From Iris pallida (taxonomy: Eukaryota; Streptophyta; Magnoliopsida; Asparagales; Iridaceae), in NCBI GenBank assembly GCA_029216955.1, contig JANAVB010003400.1, forward strand, positions 20,223,988 to 20,287,987: a stretch of DNA of 64,000 bases, written 5' to 3'. Made by a program: the position numbers and the translations under genes. Of the stretch, positions 33,469-46,200 are shown piece by piece; the first letter of the stretch is position 1; every line of letters starts with the position of its first letter. The notes beneath the pieces are model-generated. The model made no database searches and was not told where the DNA came from. It saw only the letters and a program-made list of their open reading frames with translations.

Positions 33469-34168
33469 CTAATCAAAAGGGAATCTCGATCTGATTGAAA
33501 CCTTGAGTTTCAAATAGGCGATGACCGAATAATGTGACGGTGGCAGAAACTCTCAAACCCAAATTGTCAACCACAGAGGGAGAAAGTAGACCTTACTAAA
33601 GTTGGAAAGGAGTCTCCCTTACTTTATCGTTTGAGCGGCAATCGTTGGCATGTCCATGTTGCTCACCTCTTTACTTAATTTGTTAGCATAATATTGTTTG
33701 AGCGGCAATCGTTGGCATGTCCATGTTCTCCATATATAAGAGTGCTTGTTTAATGACTAGTTTTCTTGATTTTGGTACACTTATTATAAGAAGAAGAGAC
33801 TTGCGGAAGTATGAGTTCTAGGCAATTAATATGAGACCTGTGGCCCTCCGGAAGAGAAAAAAAAATGCTTGCATAGAGCCCATAACATCACATGAAGAGA
33901 AAGTAGGCTATTGATTGGTGAGAGATGAATTGTCCTCCTCAGCATCCTCTTCGGAAAAGATGCATCATTAGGGAAAAAAACAACATATGTGTTCTCTCTC
34001 AAGTTCTCAAGTTAAATTGCCAAAGAGAGAGAGGTTACGGCTTTTTACCAAAGCATTTGAAAATTGTTTATCATGGGAAGACGAGAATTAGCCAAATTTC
34101 CACTCAATACCTTCAACTTTCACTCATTGGCAGGTTGTTCATCATGGTCGTTATCATCATCCGAATCT
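33469..34168. other. Unassigned stretch with a 67-bp-spaced duplication
   Basis: GTTTGAGCGGCAATCGTTGG and the 12 bases after it occur at 33629-33660 and again at 33696-33727. The minus strand near 34165-34120 could encode an acidic tail (EDSDDDNDHDEQ) ending in TGA, perhaps another piece of the same dead gene. Nothing else is recognisable. Confidence 0.4.
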
Positions 34169-34581
34169 TCTCCTATTATAATTACACTAGTCACCTTCAC
34201 GTGCGTTGCACGTATAAAAAAATCAATGATAGTATTAATAAAATATATAAAAATTTAAATTATATTAGAATATTTTAAATATAATTTTAATATATTTTAA
34301 TATAATTTGTTATGATTATTTTTAAAATTATGCATATGTGTTTAATTAGATAATATTATGTAGTTAGTTTAAACATAATTTTAATTTTAAATATATTTTA
34401 GTATTGGGTAGTTTTTAATTTTTTACGTGAGGAGAGAGTTCGGTTAACCACACACAAGATAAAAAAAGGTAGTTAATTTTAAAATTTTATTATATTTTTT
34501 TAAAAGAAAATGGTTGATGATATACACGGCTTAGACGGCTCAAGATTGAGCCGTTTTGAAGCCTCTTTATAATAATAGAGA
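34169..34581. mobile_element. AT-rich MITE-like element
   Basis: The ends are imperfect inverted repeats: TCTCCTATTATAAT at the left, TTATAATAATAGAGA at the right. Near the left end is the palindrome ACGTGC-GTT-GCACGT (34199-34213). The body is AT-rich and non-coding. A target duplication was not seen. Confidence 0.4.
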
Positions 34582-35149
34582 TGGAGTAACTGTGGAGCAT
34601 AAGAAAGTTCAATTGACAACTTTTATAATTTCTAGTCATGGTAGTTATGACCATCAAAGAGCCGTGCCATAAAATCTAGATAGTCTGTTAAAGAGTAGGT
34701 AGACTAACCATTTAAATATATCTAGGAGCTACTAAGTTTTCATAGTCTACAAAAGAGTCTACATAAATGATAAGATGAAACAATTTGATATACAGAATGC
34801 ACTTGTTAGTTTATTTCTTTAGTCCGATAATAGAGGAAGACGAAGGTATTTAAATGCAAATTGGCCAAAGAATCAAAATATAAAATTTTATGCCTTCTCT
34901 CACCATCCCTTCAATTTTTAGTATTGGTGGCATGGACTTCAATAGGAAAGTATCTCACATGACCTCTGTGCTACTTGTGCTCTCCCAACATGAAATCCCT
35001 CCCCTCTTTTTGATATCTTGATCTTGCTTTCAGTAGACTTTTGTAAAACCATGATTCTAAAAAGGTTAATTAAATTGAGATTTGCAACAACAAAAATATT
35101 TGACTTTTATTTTCTACTTTAGTCTATCATTATTATTATTTTATTAGTC
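34582..35149. other. Unassigned AT-rich stretch
   Basis: I see no gene, clear repeat or element boundary here. It could include the start of the family E LTR. Confidence 0.3.
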
Positions 35150-37369
35150 AAAAATTAGATTTTGATTATTAATATTAATTATTGGATGGTGTTCTTGTCC
35201 GGACCATTTAATCCAAACCCTTTAACTCAAACCCATTTAACTAAACCCCTACCCTTCAACCCCACTACCCCAATAATTCGACTACCCCGCACGAACCACC
35301 CACTCCCGGATCTATCATCTTCTCTCCCTCGTACAAACTCTCAAAAACACTCAGAAACTCTACAAGACTCTCCCCTCTCTACCTTCACAATCTCCACAAC
35401 TTCCTCCACACTCCATCCCTCACAATTCCGATCGCACCCCGGCGCTCCCCGCGACACCCCGGACGGTTCGACACCTCATTCGAGGCGCTTCCGTCACGTC
35501 CAACTGCCGTCGATCATCACCCGACCACCGCCGATCGTCAACCGACCATCGATCGGTCGCCCCGACCGCCGACCGACCGTGCCGCGCAGACCGGCCGACC
35601 CCCGCGCGGCCCTCCCTGCGTGCCGTCAGCCCACCAGCGCTTCCCGCGTACGCCAGCCGGCCAAGCCAACCCCCGCGCCCGCCAATGCTACCAGCGCCAC
35701 ACATGCCGTCCGCGTGCCGCCGCGCGCTTCCCGCGTGTCTGCGTACGTCCGTGAGCGCGCCGAACCCGCTCGCCACCCCGTCTGTGTGTGCCGAGTTCCG
35801 TCGCTTTGCGCGATCCCGAGGCGAAGCCACCCTTCGGTTCTCCTTCGTCAGACTTCCGGTAGACCTTCTGGACTTCTGTATTTAATTCCAGTAGTGAAAT
35901 CCAACTTTTTGTCCGACCGGAATTGACAGAATGAAGCTCTGTCAATTCTGGAATAGTTAGTTTCCAAATTATGTCTGTGTTTGTCAATAAGATTAATTAA
36001 ATCATTTGATGCATAATAGTTAGATTATTAGTACTAATAATAATATTGATGCCGTTATAATCGTTGATTTATGTATATAATTATTCAGAATAAATATTAG
36101 ATTTTATTAATAAAAGATTGTGATTATTTCGTTAATAAATTATAGGCGGAATTAGATTCATTAGTACAGTTAATATTTTTAGGAAATAATTTTTTATATT
36201 TCCTTAATAAATTATTTAATTATTCGCATAATTAAATGTTTTCTCATTAATTATTAATACAAATTACTTTTTGTAATAAACTCGTTAAAAATATTTAGTT
36301 AGCTTTTGTCTTATTCAAATAAAGTTTTAAGACGATATTTAATTGCTACTCTTAAATATATTCCTAAAATATCAAGTATTTCTAACAAAATAACTATTAA
36401 AATAGTTTTTGTTAATATTTAAAAGTATCTATTAAAATACTATGGTTAGTTTATGTAAATAAAGCACTATTTAATTTCAAAAGTATTTTCCGGATATTTT
36501 ATATAAGTAAATTTAATTAGAATATTAGTTTATGAAAAACCGTTTATTATTTACTAATAAATAAAATATAGTATTTCTCACATTATTTATAAAAAATAAT
36601 AGTTTTATTAGAAAATCATTTTTACCAATTATTATTCGTGGTTAAAAGTATTAAAAATAATTGTAGCTTTCCTTTTCTAAAATATAAGCCTCGTTAATAA
36701 TAAATTGATCATTAAGTAATAGTTGGCGTTATTAATTAAAACCCTTAGAATGGTTTCTTAACCAGATTATTAATTAATGTAGGTTCCAGGGCCTAAGTTT
36801 GAAGCCGTTTTCTCTGTCCCCTTACGAGCATCGGAAAACCAAGGCAAGTTTCATATTATTCAAACTTGTATTTTAGTGATAATTAAATACTTTACATCAT
36901 TAGAAACATTGTATCGACACATGACTCACGGGATCCCGTTCGTATCCAATTGATTGCTTGATTGACTTATTGACTCATTGACTTGGGATTGGGAAGTAGT
37001 GTTAGCACCTGTGGTCAAAGCTCCCTTATTGCCTCATTGTGGATAGCTGAAGCCCCACCTCAATTGGGCTGAAGCCGGACCGTGTTCACTAGAACACATA
37101 TTGCCTCCATCCCCAGCCGACCACAGGATGTTACACACTCAAAACACTATTGCTAGTTGTAGATTGCATCATTATCATTTCCAGAGATTCACTGCTTCAC
37201 TGCTTCTTTATTATTATTAGAAAATAATTTATGTTACAAAACTACTTCTTGTCTCTTAAGTTATTCATTAAAAATACTGGCATGGATATATATGTTATTG
37301 CTCCCCTCCTAACTAGAGACCAACATTTTTAGATGACTGCGATGACGAGGAGCTTACTTTAATTCTTAC
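35150..37369 (+). mobile_element. Family E LTR remnant, left part
   Basis: The order of parts follows the family A LTR: Pro-codon-rich CT stretch (35210-35430), GC-rich leader (35430-35880), long AT-rich stretch (36000-36780), a block with TTGACT repeats (36960-36990) and a U5-like part. The LTR continues at 56707 after family B, which is bounded by the TSD CTTAC (37365-37369 and 56707-56711). The left boundary is not determined. A 254-codon frame through the leader is low-complexity and not convincing as a gene. Confidence 0.5.
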
Positions 37370-38101
37370 TGTCACGACCCGCACCCGCTTTTCGGATACG
37401 AGACGTGTCCAAGCCAGCCTACGCCGCAGAGTCGGTGGTAGAACGATGTCACAGCCAAGATGCTCAAAATCACCAAAGGTAACATATATTGCTCATTCAC
37501 ATTACTAAATCAATTTTACAAATTATAAGGTTTCACAACTTCACATTTGCTAGAAAATACAATATCTCACAAAATAGAAAAGACAGCTAATTCAACTATT
37601 TAGGTTGACCTCAGCATACCCATGCCTTCCCAGTGCTAAGATTGATCGCGGCTAAACCTGAAAAATGTTAGTTTTCAGTCAGGAATGGAACAAGCACACA
37701 AACCGACGACAAATCAAAAATACAATAGAATTCACAAGACATGAAAATATCATATGTGAAATGAAAACTAGAAGGTAACTGATGTCCTGGCAAGCGGTGA
37801 AGAAAAAACAAGAAAACAAATAAAAGACAACAATCTATGTGGTTTGAAATATCAATTTCGACATGTGAACGACTAAGGGGTAAATCCGGCACCCTGCACG
37901 TGTCGTGTGCAGCGGCTATTATTCAAGAATATACATCATGGGATTGGTAAGGGGTAGTTCACACGTCTACTAAGATATTTCTCCTCCCGACTAGTACTCA
38001 TGGACTCGAACAAATCACAAAATACAAAAACTCGATAATCACAAAATAAAGTAAATAGAGATCCATGATACTAATTCTCGTGTGACGAGCGTGTCAACAA
38101 G
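37370..38101 (-). repeat. Family B 3' LTR, U5 end (left of family D)
   Basis: It matches the 5' LTR from 53115 on. The U5-terminal hairpin is at 37381-37399. A short palindromic stem, CTGCACGTG-CGTGTGCAG type, lies near 37895-37915. It ends with ACAAG, the target duplicated by family D. Confidence 0.85.
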
Positions 38102-38689
38102 TGTAATGTCCATATCTCGTATTATGTATTGGGAATACGTGTACGTATTTCGGGCTCGTATTTTTGGTTTGTCATAATTAGTTAGCCTTGGATTTTATTT
38201 TGCATGTTGCATTAGCATGGTTTATCATGGGATTGTATTGGCTTGGTTTGGTTCGATTTAGTGGGTTTGGCTTGGTTTGGTTTTATGTGGAGGACCACTC
38301 CCACCTACCACCACTCCTACCTACCACCACTCCCACCATAAATATCTATCCCACTCTCTCTCTTCCATTATTACTCATTACTCATTTCTTCTTCTCTATC
38401 TTTACTTCTCCACCTACCAGGAGAGAGTGGAGAGCTTAGGCAAGTGCATCTTGCTTTATGGAGGAACCCCATTTTTATTGTTTCATTGTCTTTCTCATGT
38501 GTTTCTAAACTACTTTAGTACTTGGCATTTTTCATTTCCATGGTTAAATTTGTAGATCTAGTTTTGTGGTATTTTCGGTTTTCCAGGATTTTGATCCATC
38601 AAACTTGCATATTTTGCTAAGTTGGTGATCCCATGTTGCAGAGAATTTCGTTTGGTCCAGATTGGACCTATGAAATTTTGCTCAGCCGC

Positions 38690-39925
38690 ATGGCCTATAA
38701 ATACAATAGTCAGCATTTATTTTGCATATATTATTTAATGCAATACAATCAGTGAGCCGCATAGGCACCACTATTTAATGAATTAAGAATTGAATGCATT
38801 AACCCATGAGAGCCGCATGTACCTTCTCTGATGTATATTAATGCATTCTTGAATGCATTTTTCTAATGCAATTGTTAATACTTTTTCCTAAGGTAGCCGC
38901 ATGGAGCAAGTTATATTTAGTAGCCGCATGAAGCAAAGTACAGTAGGCCTTAAGCATTTGTTGGTGCATGCATTGTAGCAAGTTATATTTAATAATGCAT
39001 TGTTGGTGCATGCATATGCACGTACTGAATGCCTTATGCATGAAATTGCATGAATGTAAATGTTGTATGCATTATATTAATGCATTGTGTTGGAGATGCT
39101 CCAATGCATGTGTTTAGCTAATAATTATGTCTATGTCCTACTTTTGCTTACCTTTGCATGCATGCAAGGAGGCATGCTGTTACTAGTAGTAGTATGAGCC
39201 GCATACACAATACATTTGGCCGCATGCAATTTTTGCATGGCCGCATGGCCAAGTCTGCTTGGACGAATGGCCATATATAAAATATTTATGGCCAAGCTTG
39301 CATGCTTGGCCGCATTAATATTTAATACAATTTTTGCTGGCCGCATGGGGAGCTAAGCTCAGCCGTATACCAGATTAGAATTAATGTTTTATATTATTAA
39401 TGCATGCCTTAGATTAGTGCATTATATTAATGCATGGCCTTATTTTTGCATGAAATTGTTGCATGCCTTTTTGCATTGCATCTGGCCACTAAAGTGAGCC
39501 GCATATGGGAGCATGGAAACTATCAACCGCATGGTCATTATTTAATTATTTATTATTTGTTGTATTTTATGCAAGTACATGTGAGGGTGAGCCGCATGGC
39601 CTTGGTTATTCCTGGGCCGCATGGAAAATTGCCATTGTGTGCTGGCCACGTGGGTTTAATGTATTGATTATTGTTGGGTCCCACATGGCCACTATACTTG
39701 AGTGGCCACGTGCCCCTTTTCTTTGTTTGAGTGGAAGCTCGCATTTATTGCCTTTCCACTCTCGGTCTTTTCTGGGTGCATGAGTATTTCTTGTAGGCAT
39801 TTACTCTTGGCCGCATGACCCCTTTTAGTTATTTTCTGGCCGCATAAGCTTTGGCTGGCCGCATGGGTGGCCTCCCACTCTCTTTGACCGCATGTTTGTT
39901 CTCCCACTTTTGGACCGCATGGGTC
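38690..39925 (+). repeat. GCCGCAT motif array in the family D 5' LTR
   Basis: About 20 copies of (G/A)GCCGCAT or GACCGCAT, five of them exactly GAGCCGCAT, all on the + strand and downstream of the TATA-like box. It is the same motif, sense to transcription, as in the antisense gene of the Tat element. The 3' LTR carries the array at about 43860-45100. Confidence 0.8.
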
Positions 39926-40022
39926 CCACTTTGATTGTTTAAATGTCTTATTTGCGTGAATTGTGGTCCGAATTTCTTCCCACTCCCAACATAAAAGTTG
40001 TAGAGTTTCTCCTTGGCTTCAA

Positions 40023-40087
<65 letters not shown>

Positions 40088-40890
40088 TGTATTATTATTT
40101 TAATTGCTTAAGTTTTTTCCTTCCTTGATAAATGGCATGACTTGATAGTGACCCGCCGTGGTGCACTCCCGACATGATAACTTGACCTGACAAATTTGAC
40201 ATGATAACTTGACATGATAAATCTTGATAGTGGCCCGCCGTGGCGCACTCTTGACATGATAAACCTGACATGATATTCCTTGAAATGCTGTTGCGACGGC
40301 TAACACGACATGACAAGATTGAATGACCTGGACACCGTGGACGATTGTGCTTGTGCAAATGAACCCGTCTTGTCTTGCATCATGTCTAGGATGGAGATCC
40401 CTGAGTACCATGGTCAGGGATACCCACTGAAATCAACTAAGGCTAACAACTAGAATAAATCCAGTAGTCATGAAGAGATTTCCCAGCTACAGGCAATCCC
40501 GTTATCTGGGCGCCCCACTTGGGATCTGTAGCCTGCCGTCGAATAGGGCACATTTCCAGCACACTGTCATGTGTTGCACCCTCTAAGTCACATAAGGGTA
40601 CATGCATTTCCTGGACGATGTACCCACTTGAATTCAACTCTAATTGCGTCCGGATAGCCTGGATGGTCTGCAGGGCTTGTGGCTGTGGAATAATCTCGCT
40701 GCATCTTGTTAGTAATTAGGCTTGTGACAACCCTAGTTAGTTAAAGTATCAAGCCGTACGTATTGCTTGGCCGTGAAATGTTGGATGGAGTTTACCAGTC
40801 TATTCTTGTCTTGATCCTGTACAAGATTGTTACATGTCCGAATTTCTTATATTTATCTTGCTGATAAATGGTGGGAGAAATCAAGTTCGG

Positions 40891-40954
40891 TTCAGACGAA
40901 GGGTTACAACCCCGGTCCTTGTTTGGTTTACGGGTTGTAACCTGGTTATCTGAA
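40891..40954 (+). other. Long hairpin in the family D 5' LTR, shared with family A
   Basis: TTCAGA pairs with TCTGAA, and GTTACAA pairs with TTGTAAC inside it; the loop side CCCCGGTCCTTGTTTGG is the same as in family A. The copy in the 3' LTR is at 46025-46088. Confidence 0.7.
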
Positions 40955-41639
40955 TAGTCCCATGGTTATCTCATCGTATATCACCTGTCCTGCTTTTCTT
41001 TAATTATTATCTTTTATATATTTTACTCTTGTGCTAATTGCTGGTTTTAGTTCCTAAGTGAAGCCTCCTTTGTGGCACTTGCTCTTTTTGGGATCTGACC
41101 CAGCTGGTTTTGTATGGCCAGATACCAGAGCAGCTCCAGAGGATCTACCGGTTTTCCAGCCCGATGGTGAACACCAGGCATAACCAGGACAACGAGTGGG
41201 TTTATTTTGGCTCTCCCACTCTATTGTAAAATTATTCTTTTGAGGTGTTTAGCCGCCGAGCAAGTGTTAGCTCGTGTACATTTTTACTTACTGTCTGCCC
41301 ACGGGCTGTAACATGATTGGCAACCTAGGGTTGATCATGTATGACTAAACTTTTGCTAGTCCTCACATTTTGTAACGACTAGCTTCATGATCAGCTGAAT
41401 ATGTAATGTTTGGGACGCCTTACTATTGTATATTTGGTGATCTTACATTTGTAACTCTATTTACTTGCTTGTGATTGAGACACTAGGCTTGTTATTGATC
41501 CTAAGAGACTGATGGCTTGTAGATAAACCCTCATATATCTAGACAGTCGTGACCGTATAGTGGAGTAGATTCTATTTCATTATACGTAGCTGGCTATGTC
41601 TGTCCCCGCTCTCCAGTATTCTGGTTCTGGGGCGTGACA

Positions 41640-41816
41640 TGGTTTAAGTGGTGGCCTATGCAGGTCTTGTAAATCAAGATATGCGAGGGTTTACCGAATA
41701 GATGTCTCAATCAGTATTCGCCTTTGATCTCTGCTCATATCTTCTGAATCCCTGGATTCTTGTCCTGATCATATGCTTGTATCGTTGATCTATCCTGGTC
41801 CTTCCTTATTGTTCCC
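41640..41816 (+). other. Family D leader after the LTR
   Basis: It starts with the shared PBS region (GTGGTGGCCTATGCAGGTC from about 41649). The hairpin that follows the PBS in families A, B and C is not present here. No ORF until the gag start near 41817-41879. Confidence 0.6.
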
Positions 41817-42967
41817 ATGTCGTCTTCTTCAGCGGCATTGAACCTGGACCTGCCGATCAGCAAGGCGGATCACCTCCCGTGGACCAGCAGCAACCAGAAG
41901 ATCAGGTCCAGCACTCAGGAGCAGCCTCCCGAGTCGTACCTACTGGAGGAGAGCCGCCAGTTCAGCCAGTCCAGCCTGCAGAGCCTGATGATAGCACTTT
42001 GGTGGGTCTCATCAGATCATTGTTAGCTTCCCAAGATCGTCGAGGAGATGCCTTACAACAGGCAGTGGCAGATGCTTTGAACAGAGATGGTCATCCAAGG
42101 AACAGTGCAGCGAACAGTTTCAAGCGCCTGAACCCTCTATTCTTCGATGGCAGTGAAGATGCTATTGCTGCTGATGCATGGCTCCAGAATACTGAAGTCA
42201 TTCTAGAGGCAGCCAAGACCCCAGAAGATGAGAAGGTGGCCGTGGTGCGTCTACAGTTATTGGATCTTGCCCGCAGCTGGTGGGCAGCACAGGCCGTAGG
42301 ATTAGTGGCCCCTATTCCATGGGCACTATTCAGAGAGAGATTCCAGACTAAGTACTTCGATGCGGTGACTCGGTACGATCTACAGACCAAGTTCACCAAT
42401 CTGAAGCAAGGAGGCAGGACGGTCGATAGATATACGGCCGAGTTCTCCAGGCTTAGTCGGTTTGCTCCCACCTTGGTGGCGACCGAGTTTGACAGAGCCC
42501 AGCGGTTCTAGCAAGGGCTCCATCTCAAGATTTTATTGGCAGTGGAACAGTTTGAGCATCAGACTTTTGATGCAGTGTTGAGAGCAGCTCGGAGGCACGA
42601 GTATACCTCCCACAGGATAGTAGACAGGACCGGAGGTCGGAAGCGATCTCACGGTCAGATGACCCAGTCGACAGCACCAGCCCCGGCAGTCAGGGCTTTG
42701 ACAATTAGAACTCCGAGGCAGGCAGCCTCAGTAATGTCGGTCACGTCCCCTCAACAACAGAAGCAGAAGCAGTCTTCCGCAATGGGCTGTACTCATTGTG
42801 GGAAGCCAGGATACGTTGTTTCAGAGTGTCGCAGAGCACAGGGATTGTGCTTGGCTTGTGGAGCACCGGACCACAAGATAGGGTCCTGTCCGAATAGAAC
42901 AGGTTCCTCCTCATCAGCCCAGACTAGTCCCTCGGTAAGGGGACCAGCCCCAGTCCAGCAGCAGTAG
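41817..42967 (+). pseudogene. Family D gag, broken by an in-frame TAG
   Basis: Gag would build the virus-like particle and bind element RNA. The frame starting at 41879 encodes a retrotransposon gag domain: FKRLNPLFFDGSEDAIAADA, then ARSWWAAQAVG, ALFRERFQTKYF and MAVEQFEH-type sequence. Two zinc knuckles follow (CTHCGKPGYVVSEC, where Tyr replaces the usual His, and CLACGAPDHKIGSC, which is complete). A TAG at 42509-42511 interrupts it after QRF, and the same frame continues to a second TAG at 42965. Both stops sit where neighbouring sequence suggests CAG (Gln), so both may come from C to T change. After the second stop a Gln/Pro-rich tail continues in frame to about 43130. An upstream ATG at 41817 in another frame is probably not used. 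No protease or pol motif follows. Confidence 0.85.
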
Positions 42968-43277
42968 CAGTATCCATTGCCGAGGCCATTGCCGCCTCAG
43001 GCCCAAGTGTTTCAGCAGCAGTACCAGCCTCCGAGGCCATTGCCGCCTCAGGCCCTAGCCTTCCAGCTACAGAGACCCCAGCAGTATGCCCAGGTCCAAG
43101 CTCAGATTCAGAACCGACAGAGAGGTTCCTAGCAGGATATCCTTTCTCTTTCTCGTGCCTTCGATTTCCTTGCTTACATACATGATTGCATGATTGATTG
43201 CTTAGTATAGCTTGTCATTGCATCTCTAGACACTTGATTAAATTCCGAGGACGGAATTCTTTTAAGGTGGGTAGAGT
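42968..43277 (+). other. Family D 3' interior and polypurine tract
   Basis: After the Gln/Pro-rich tail there is a short non-coding stretch with CCGAGGACGGAATTC and the polypurine tract AAGGTGGGTAGAG (43264-43276). These match the end of family A and plant gypsy elements in general. Confidence 0.8.
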
Positions 43278-46200
43278 TGTAATGCCCATATCTCGTATTA
43301 CGTATTGGAAATACGTGTACGTATTTCGGGCTCGTATTTTTGGTTTGTCATAATTAGTTAGCCTTGGATTTTATTTTGCATGTTGCATTAGCATGGTTTA
43401 TTATGGGATTGTATTGGCTTGGTTTGGTTCGGTTTAGTGGGTTTGGCTTGGTTTGGTTTTATGTGGAGGACCACTCCCACCTACCACCACTCCTACCTAC
43501 CACCACTCCCACCATAAATATCTATCCCACTCTCTCTCTTCCATTATTACTCATTACTCATTTCTTCTTCTCCATCTTTACTTCTCCACCTATCAGAAGA
43601 GAGTGGAGAGCTTAGGCAAGTGCATCTTGCTTCATGGAGGAACCCCATTTTTATTGTTTCATTGTCTTTCTCATGTCTTTCTAAACCACTTTAGTACTTG
43701 GCATTTTTTATTTCCATGGTTAAATTTGTAGATCTAGTTTTGTGGTATTTTCAGTTTTCTAGGATTTTGATCCATCAAACTTGTATATTTTGCTAAGTTG
43801 GTGATCCCATGTTGTAGAGAATTTCGTTTGGTCCAGATTGGACCTATGAAATTTTGCTCAGCCGCATGGCCTATAAATGCAATAGCCAGTATTTATTTTA
43901 CATACATTATTTAATGCAATACAGTCAGTGAGCCGCATAGGCACCACTATTTAATGAATTAAGAATTGAATGCATTAACCCATGAGAGCCGCATGTGCCT
44001 TCTCTGATGTATATTAATGCATTCTTGAATGCATTTTTCTAATGCAATTGTTAATACTTTTTCCTAAGGTAGCCGCATGGAGCAAGTTATATTTAGTAGC
44101 CGCATGAAGCAAAGTACAGTAGGCCTTAAGCATTTGTTGGTGCATGCATTGTAGCAAGTTATATTTAATAATGCATTGTTGGTGCATGCATATGCACGTA
44201 CTGAATGCCTTATGCATGAAATTGCATGAATGTAAATGTTGTATGCATTATATTAATGCATTGTGTTGGAGATGCTCCAATGCATGTGTTTAGCTAATAA
44301 TTATGTCTATGTCCTACTTTTGCTTACCTTTGCATGCATGCAAGGAGGCATGCTGTTACTAGTAGTAGTATGAGCCGCATACACAATACATTTGGCCGCA
44401 TGCAATTTTTGAATGGCCGCATGGCCAAGTCTGCTTGGACGAATGGCCATATATAAAATATTTATGGCCAAGCTTGCATGCTTAGCCGTATTAATATTTA
44501 ATACAATTTTTATTGGCCGCATGGGGAGCTAAGCTCAGCCGCATACCAGATTAGAATTAATGTTTTATATTATTAATGCATGCCTTAGATTAGTGCATTA
44601 TATTAATGCATGGCCTTATTTTTGCTTGAAATTGTTGCATGCCTTTTTGCATTGCGTCTGGCCACTAAAGTGAGCCGCATATGGGAGCATGGAAACTATC
44701 AACCGCATGGTCATTATTTAATTATTTATTATTTGTTGTATTTTATGCAAGTACATGTGAGGGTGAGCCGCATGGCCTTGGTTATTCCTGGGCCGCATGG
44801 AAAATTGTCATTGTGTGCTGGCCACGTGGGTTTAATGTATTGATTATTGTTGGGTCCCACATGGCCACTATACTTGAGTGGCCACGTGCCCCTTTTCTTT
44901 GTTTGAGTGGAAGCTCGTATTTATTGCCTTCCCACTCTCGGTCTTTTCTGGGTGCATGAGTATTTCTTGTAGGCATTTACTCTTAGCCGCATGACCCCTT
45001 TTAGTTATTTTCTGGCCGCATAAGCTTTGGCTAGCCGCATGGGTGGCCTCCCACTCTCTTTGACCGCATGTTTGTTCTCCCACTTTTGGACCGCATGGGT
45101 CCCACTTTGATTGTTTAAATGTCTTATTTGCGTGAATTGTGGTCCGAATTTCTTCCCACTCCCAACATGAAAGTTGTAGAGTTTCTCCTTAGCTTCAAGA
45201 ATATATATATATATATTATATTATATTATTATTTTAATTGCTCAAGTTTTTTCCTTCCTTGATAAATGGCATGACTTGATAGTGACCCGCCGTGGTGCAC
45301 TCCCGACATGATAACTTGACCTGACAAATTTGACATGATAACTTGACATGATAAATCTTGATAGTGGCCCGCCGTGGTGCACTCTTGACATGATAAACCT
45401 GACATGATATTCCTTCAAATGCTGTTGCGACGGCTAACACGACATGACAAGATTGAATGACCTGGACACCGTGGACGATTGTGCTTGTGCAAATGAACCC
45501 GTCTTGTCTTACATCATGTCTAGGATGGGGATCCCTGAGTACCACGGTCAGGGATACCCACTGAAATCAACTAAGGCTAACAACTAGAATAAATCCAGTA
45601 GTCATGAAGAGATTTCCCAGCTACAGGCAATCCCGTTATCTGGGCGCCCCACTTGGGATCTGTAGCCTGCCGTCGAGTAGGGCACATTTCCAGCACACTG
45701 TCATGTGTTGCACCCTCTAAGTCACCTAAGGGTACATACATTTCCTGGACGATGTACCCACTTGAATTCAACTCTAATTGCGTCCGGATAGCCTGGATGG
45801 TCTGCAGGGCTTGTGGCTGTAGAATAATCTCGCTGCATCTTGTTAGTAATTAGGCTTGTGACAACCCTAGTTAGTTAAAGTATCAAGCCGTACGTATTGC
45901 TTGGCCGTGAAATGTTGGATGGAGTTTACCAGTCTATTCTTGTCTTGATCCTGTACAAGATTGTTACATGTCCGGATTTCTTATATTTATCTTGCCGATA
46001 AATGGTGGGAGAAACCAAGTTCGGTTCAGACGAAGGGTTACAACCCCGGTCCTTGTTTGGTTTACGGGTTGTAACCTGGTTATCTGAATAGTCCCATGGT
46101 TATCTCATCGTATATCACATGTCCTGCTTTTCTTTAATTATTGTCTTTTATATATTTTACTCTTGTGCTAATTGCTGGTTTTAGTTCCTAAGTGAAGCCT

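Larger units (their letters stand above)
38102..41639 (+). repeat. Family D 5' LTR
   Basis: A TATA-like box (CCATAAATAT) is at about 38335, followed by a CT-rich leader. From 38690 to 39925 there is an array of GCCGCAT motifs and many TGCAT/ATGCA motifs. A TA microsatellite follows (40024-40083), then two 82-bp-spaced units (from 40142 and 40224, marker CCCGCCGTGG), a hairpin with CTACAG/CTGTAG stem (about 40488-40530), the family A-like hairpin (40891-40954) and a U5-terminal hairpin (41604-41632). Confidence 0.88.

Noticed and set aside
33925..34278. 117-codon plus-strand frame
   Set aside because: It crosses the left end of the candidate MITE, has no recognisable motif and overlaps a better minus-strand acidic reading.
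35162..35926. 254-codon Pro/Thr/Arg-rich frame
   Set aside because: It corresponds to the CT-rich and GC-rich leader of a family E LTR; no domain, and the start codon lies in AT-rich U3 sequence.
38838..39346. Short minus-strand frames rich in Met, His, Cys and Ala, present in both family D LTRs
   Set aside because: They are translations of the TGCAT and GCCGCAT motif arrays; presence in both LTRs only reflects their common origin.
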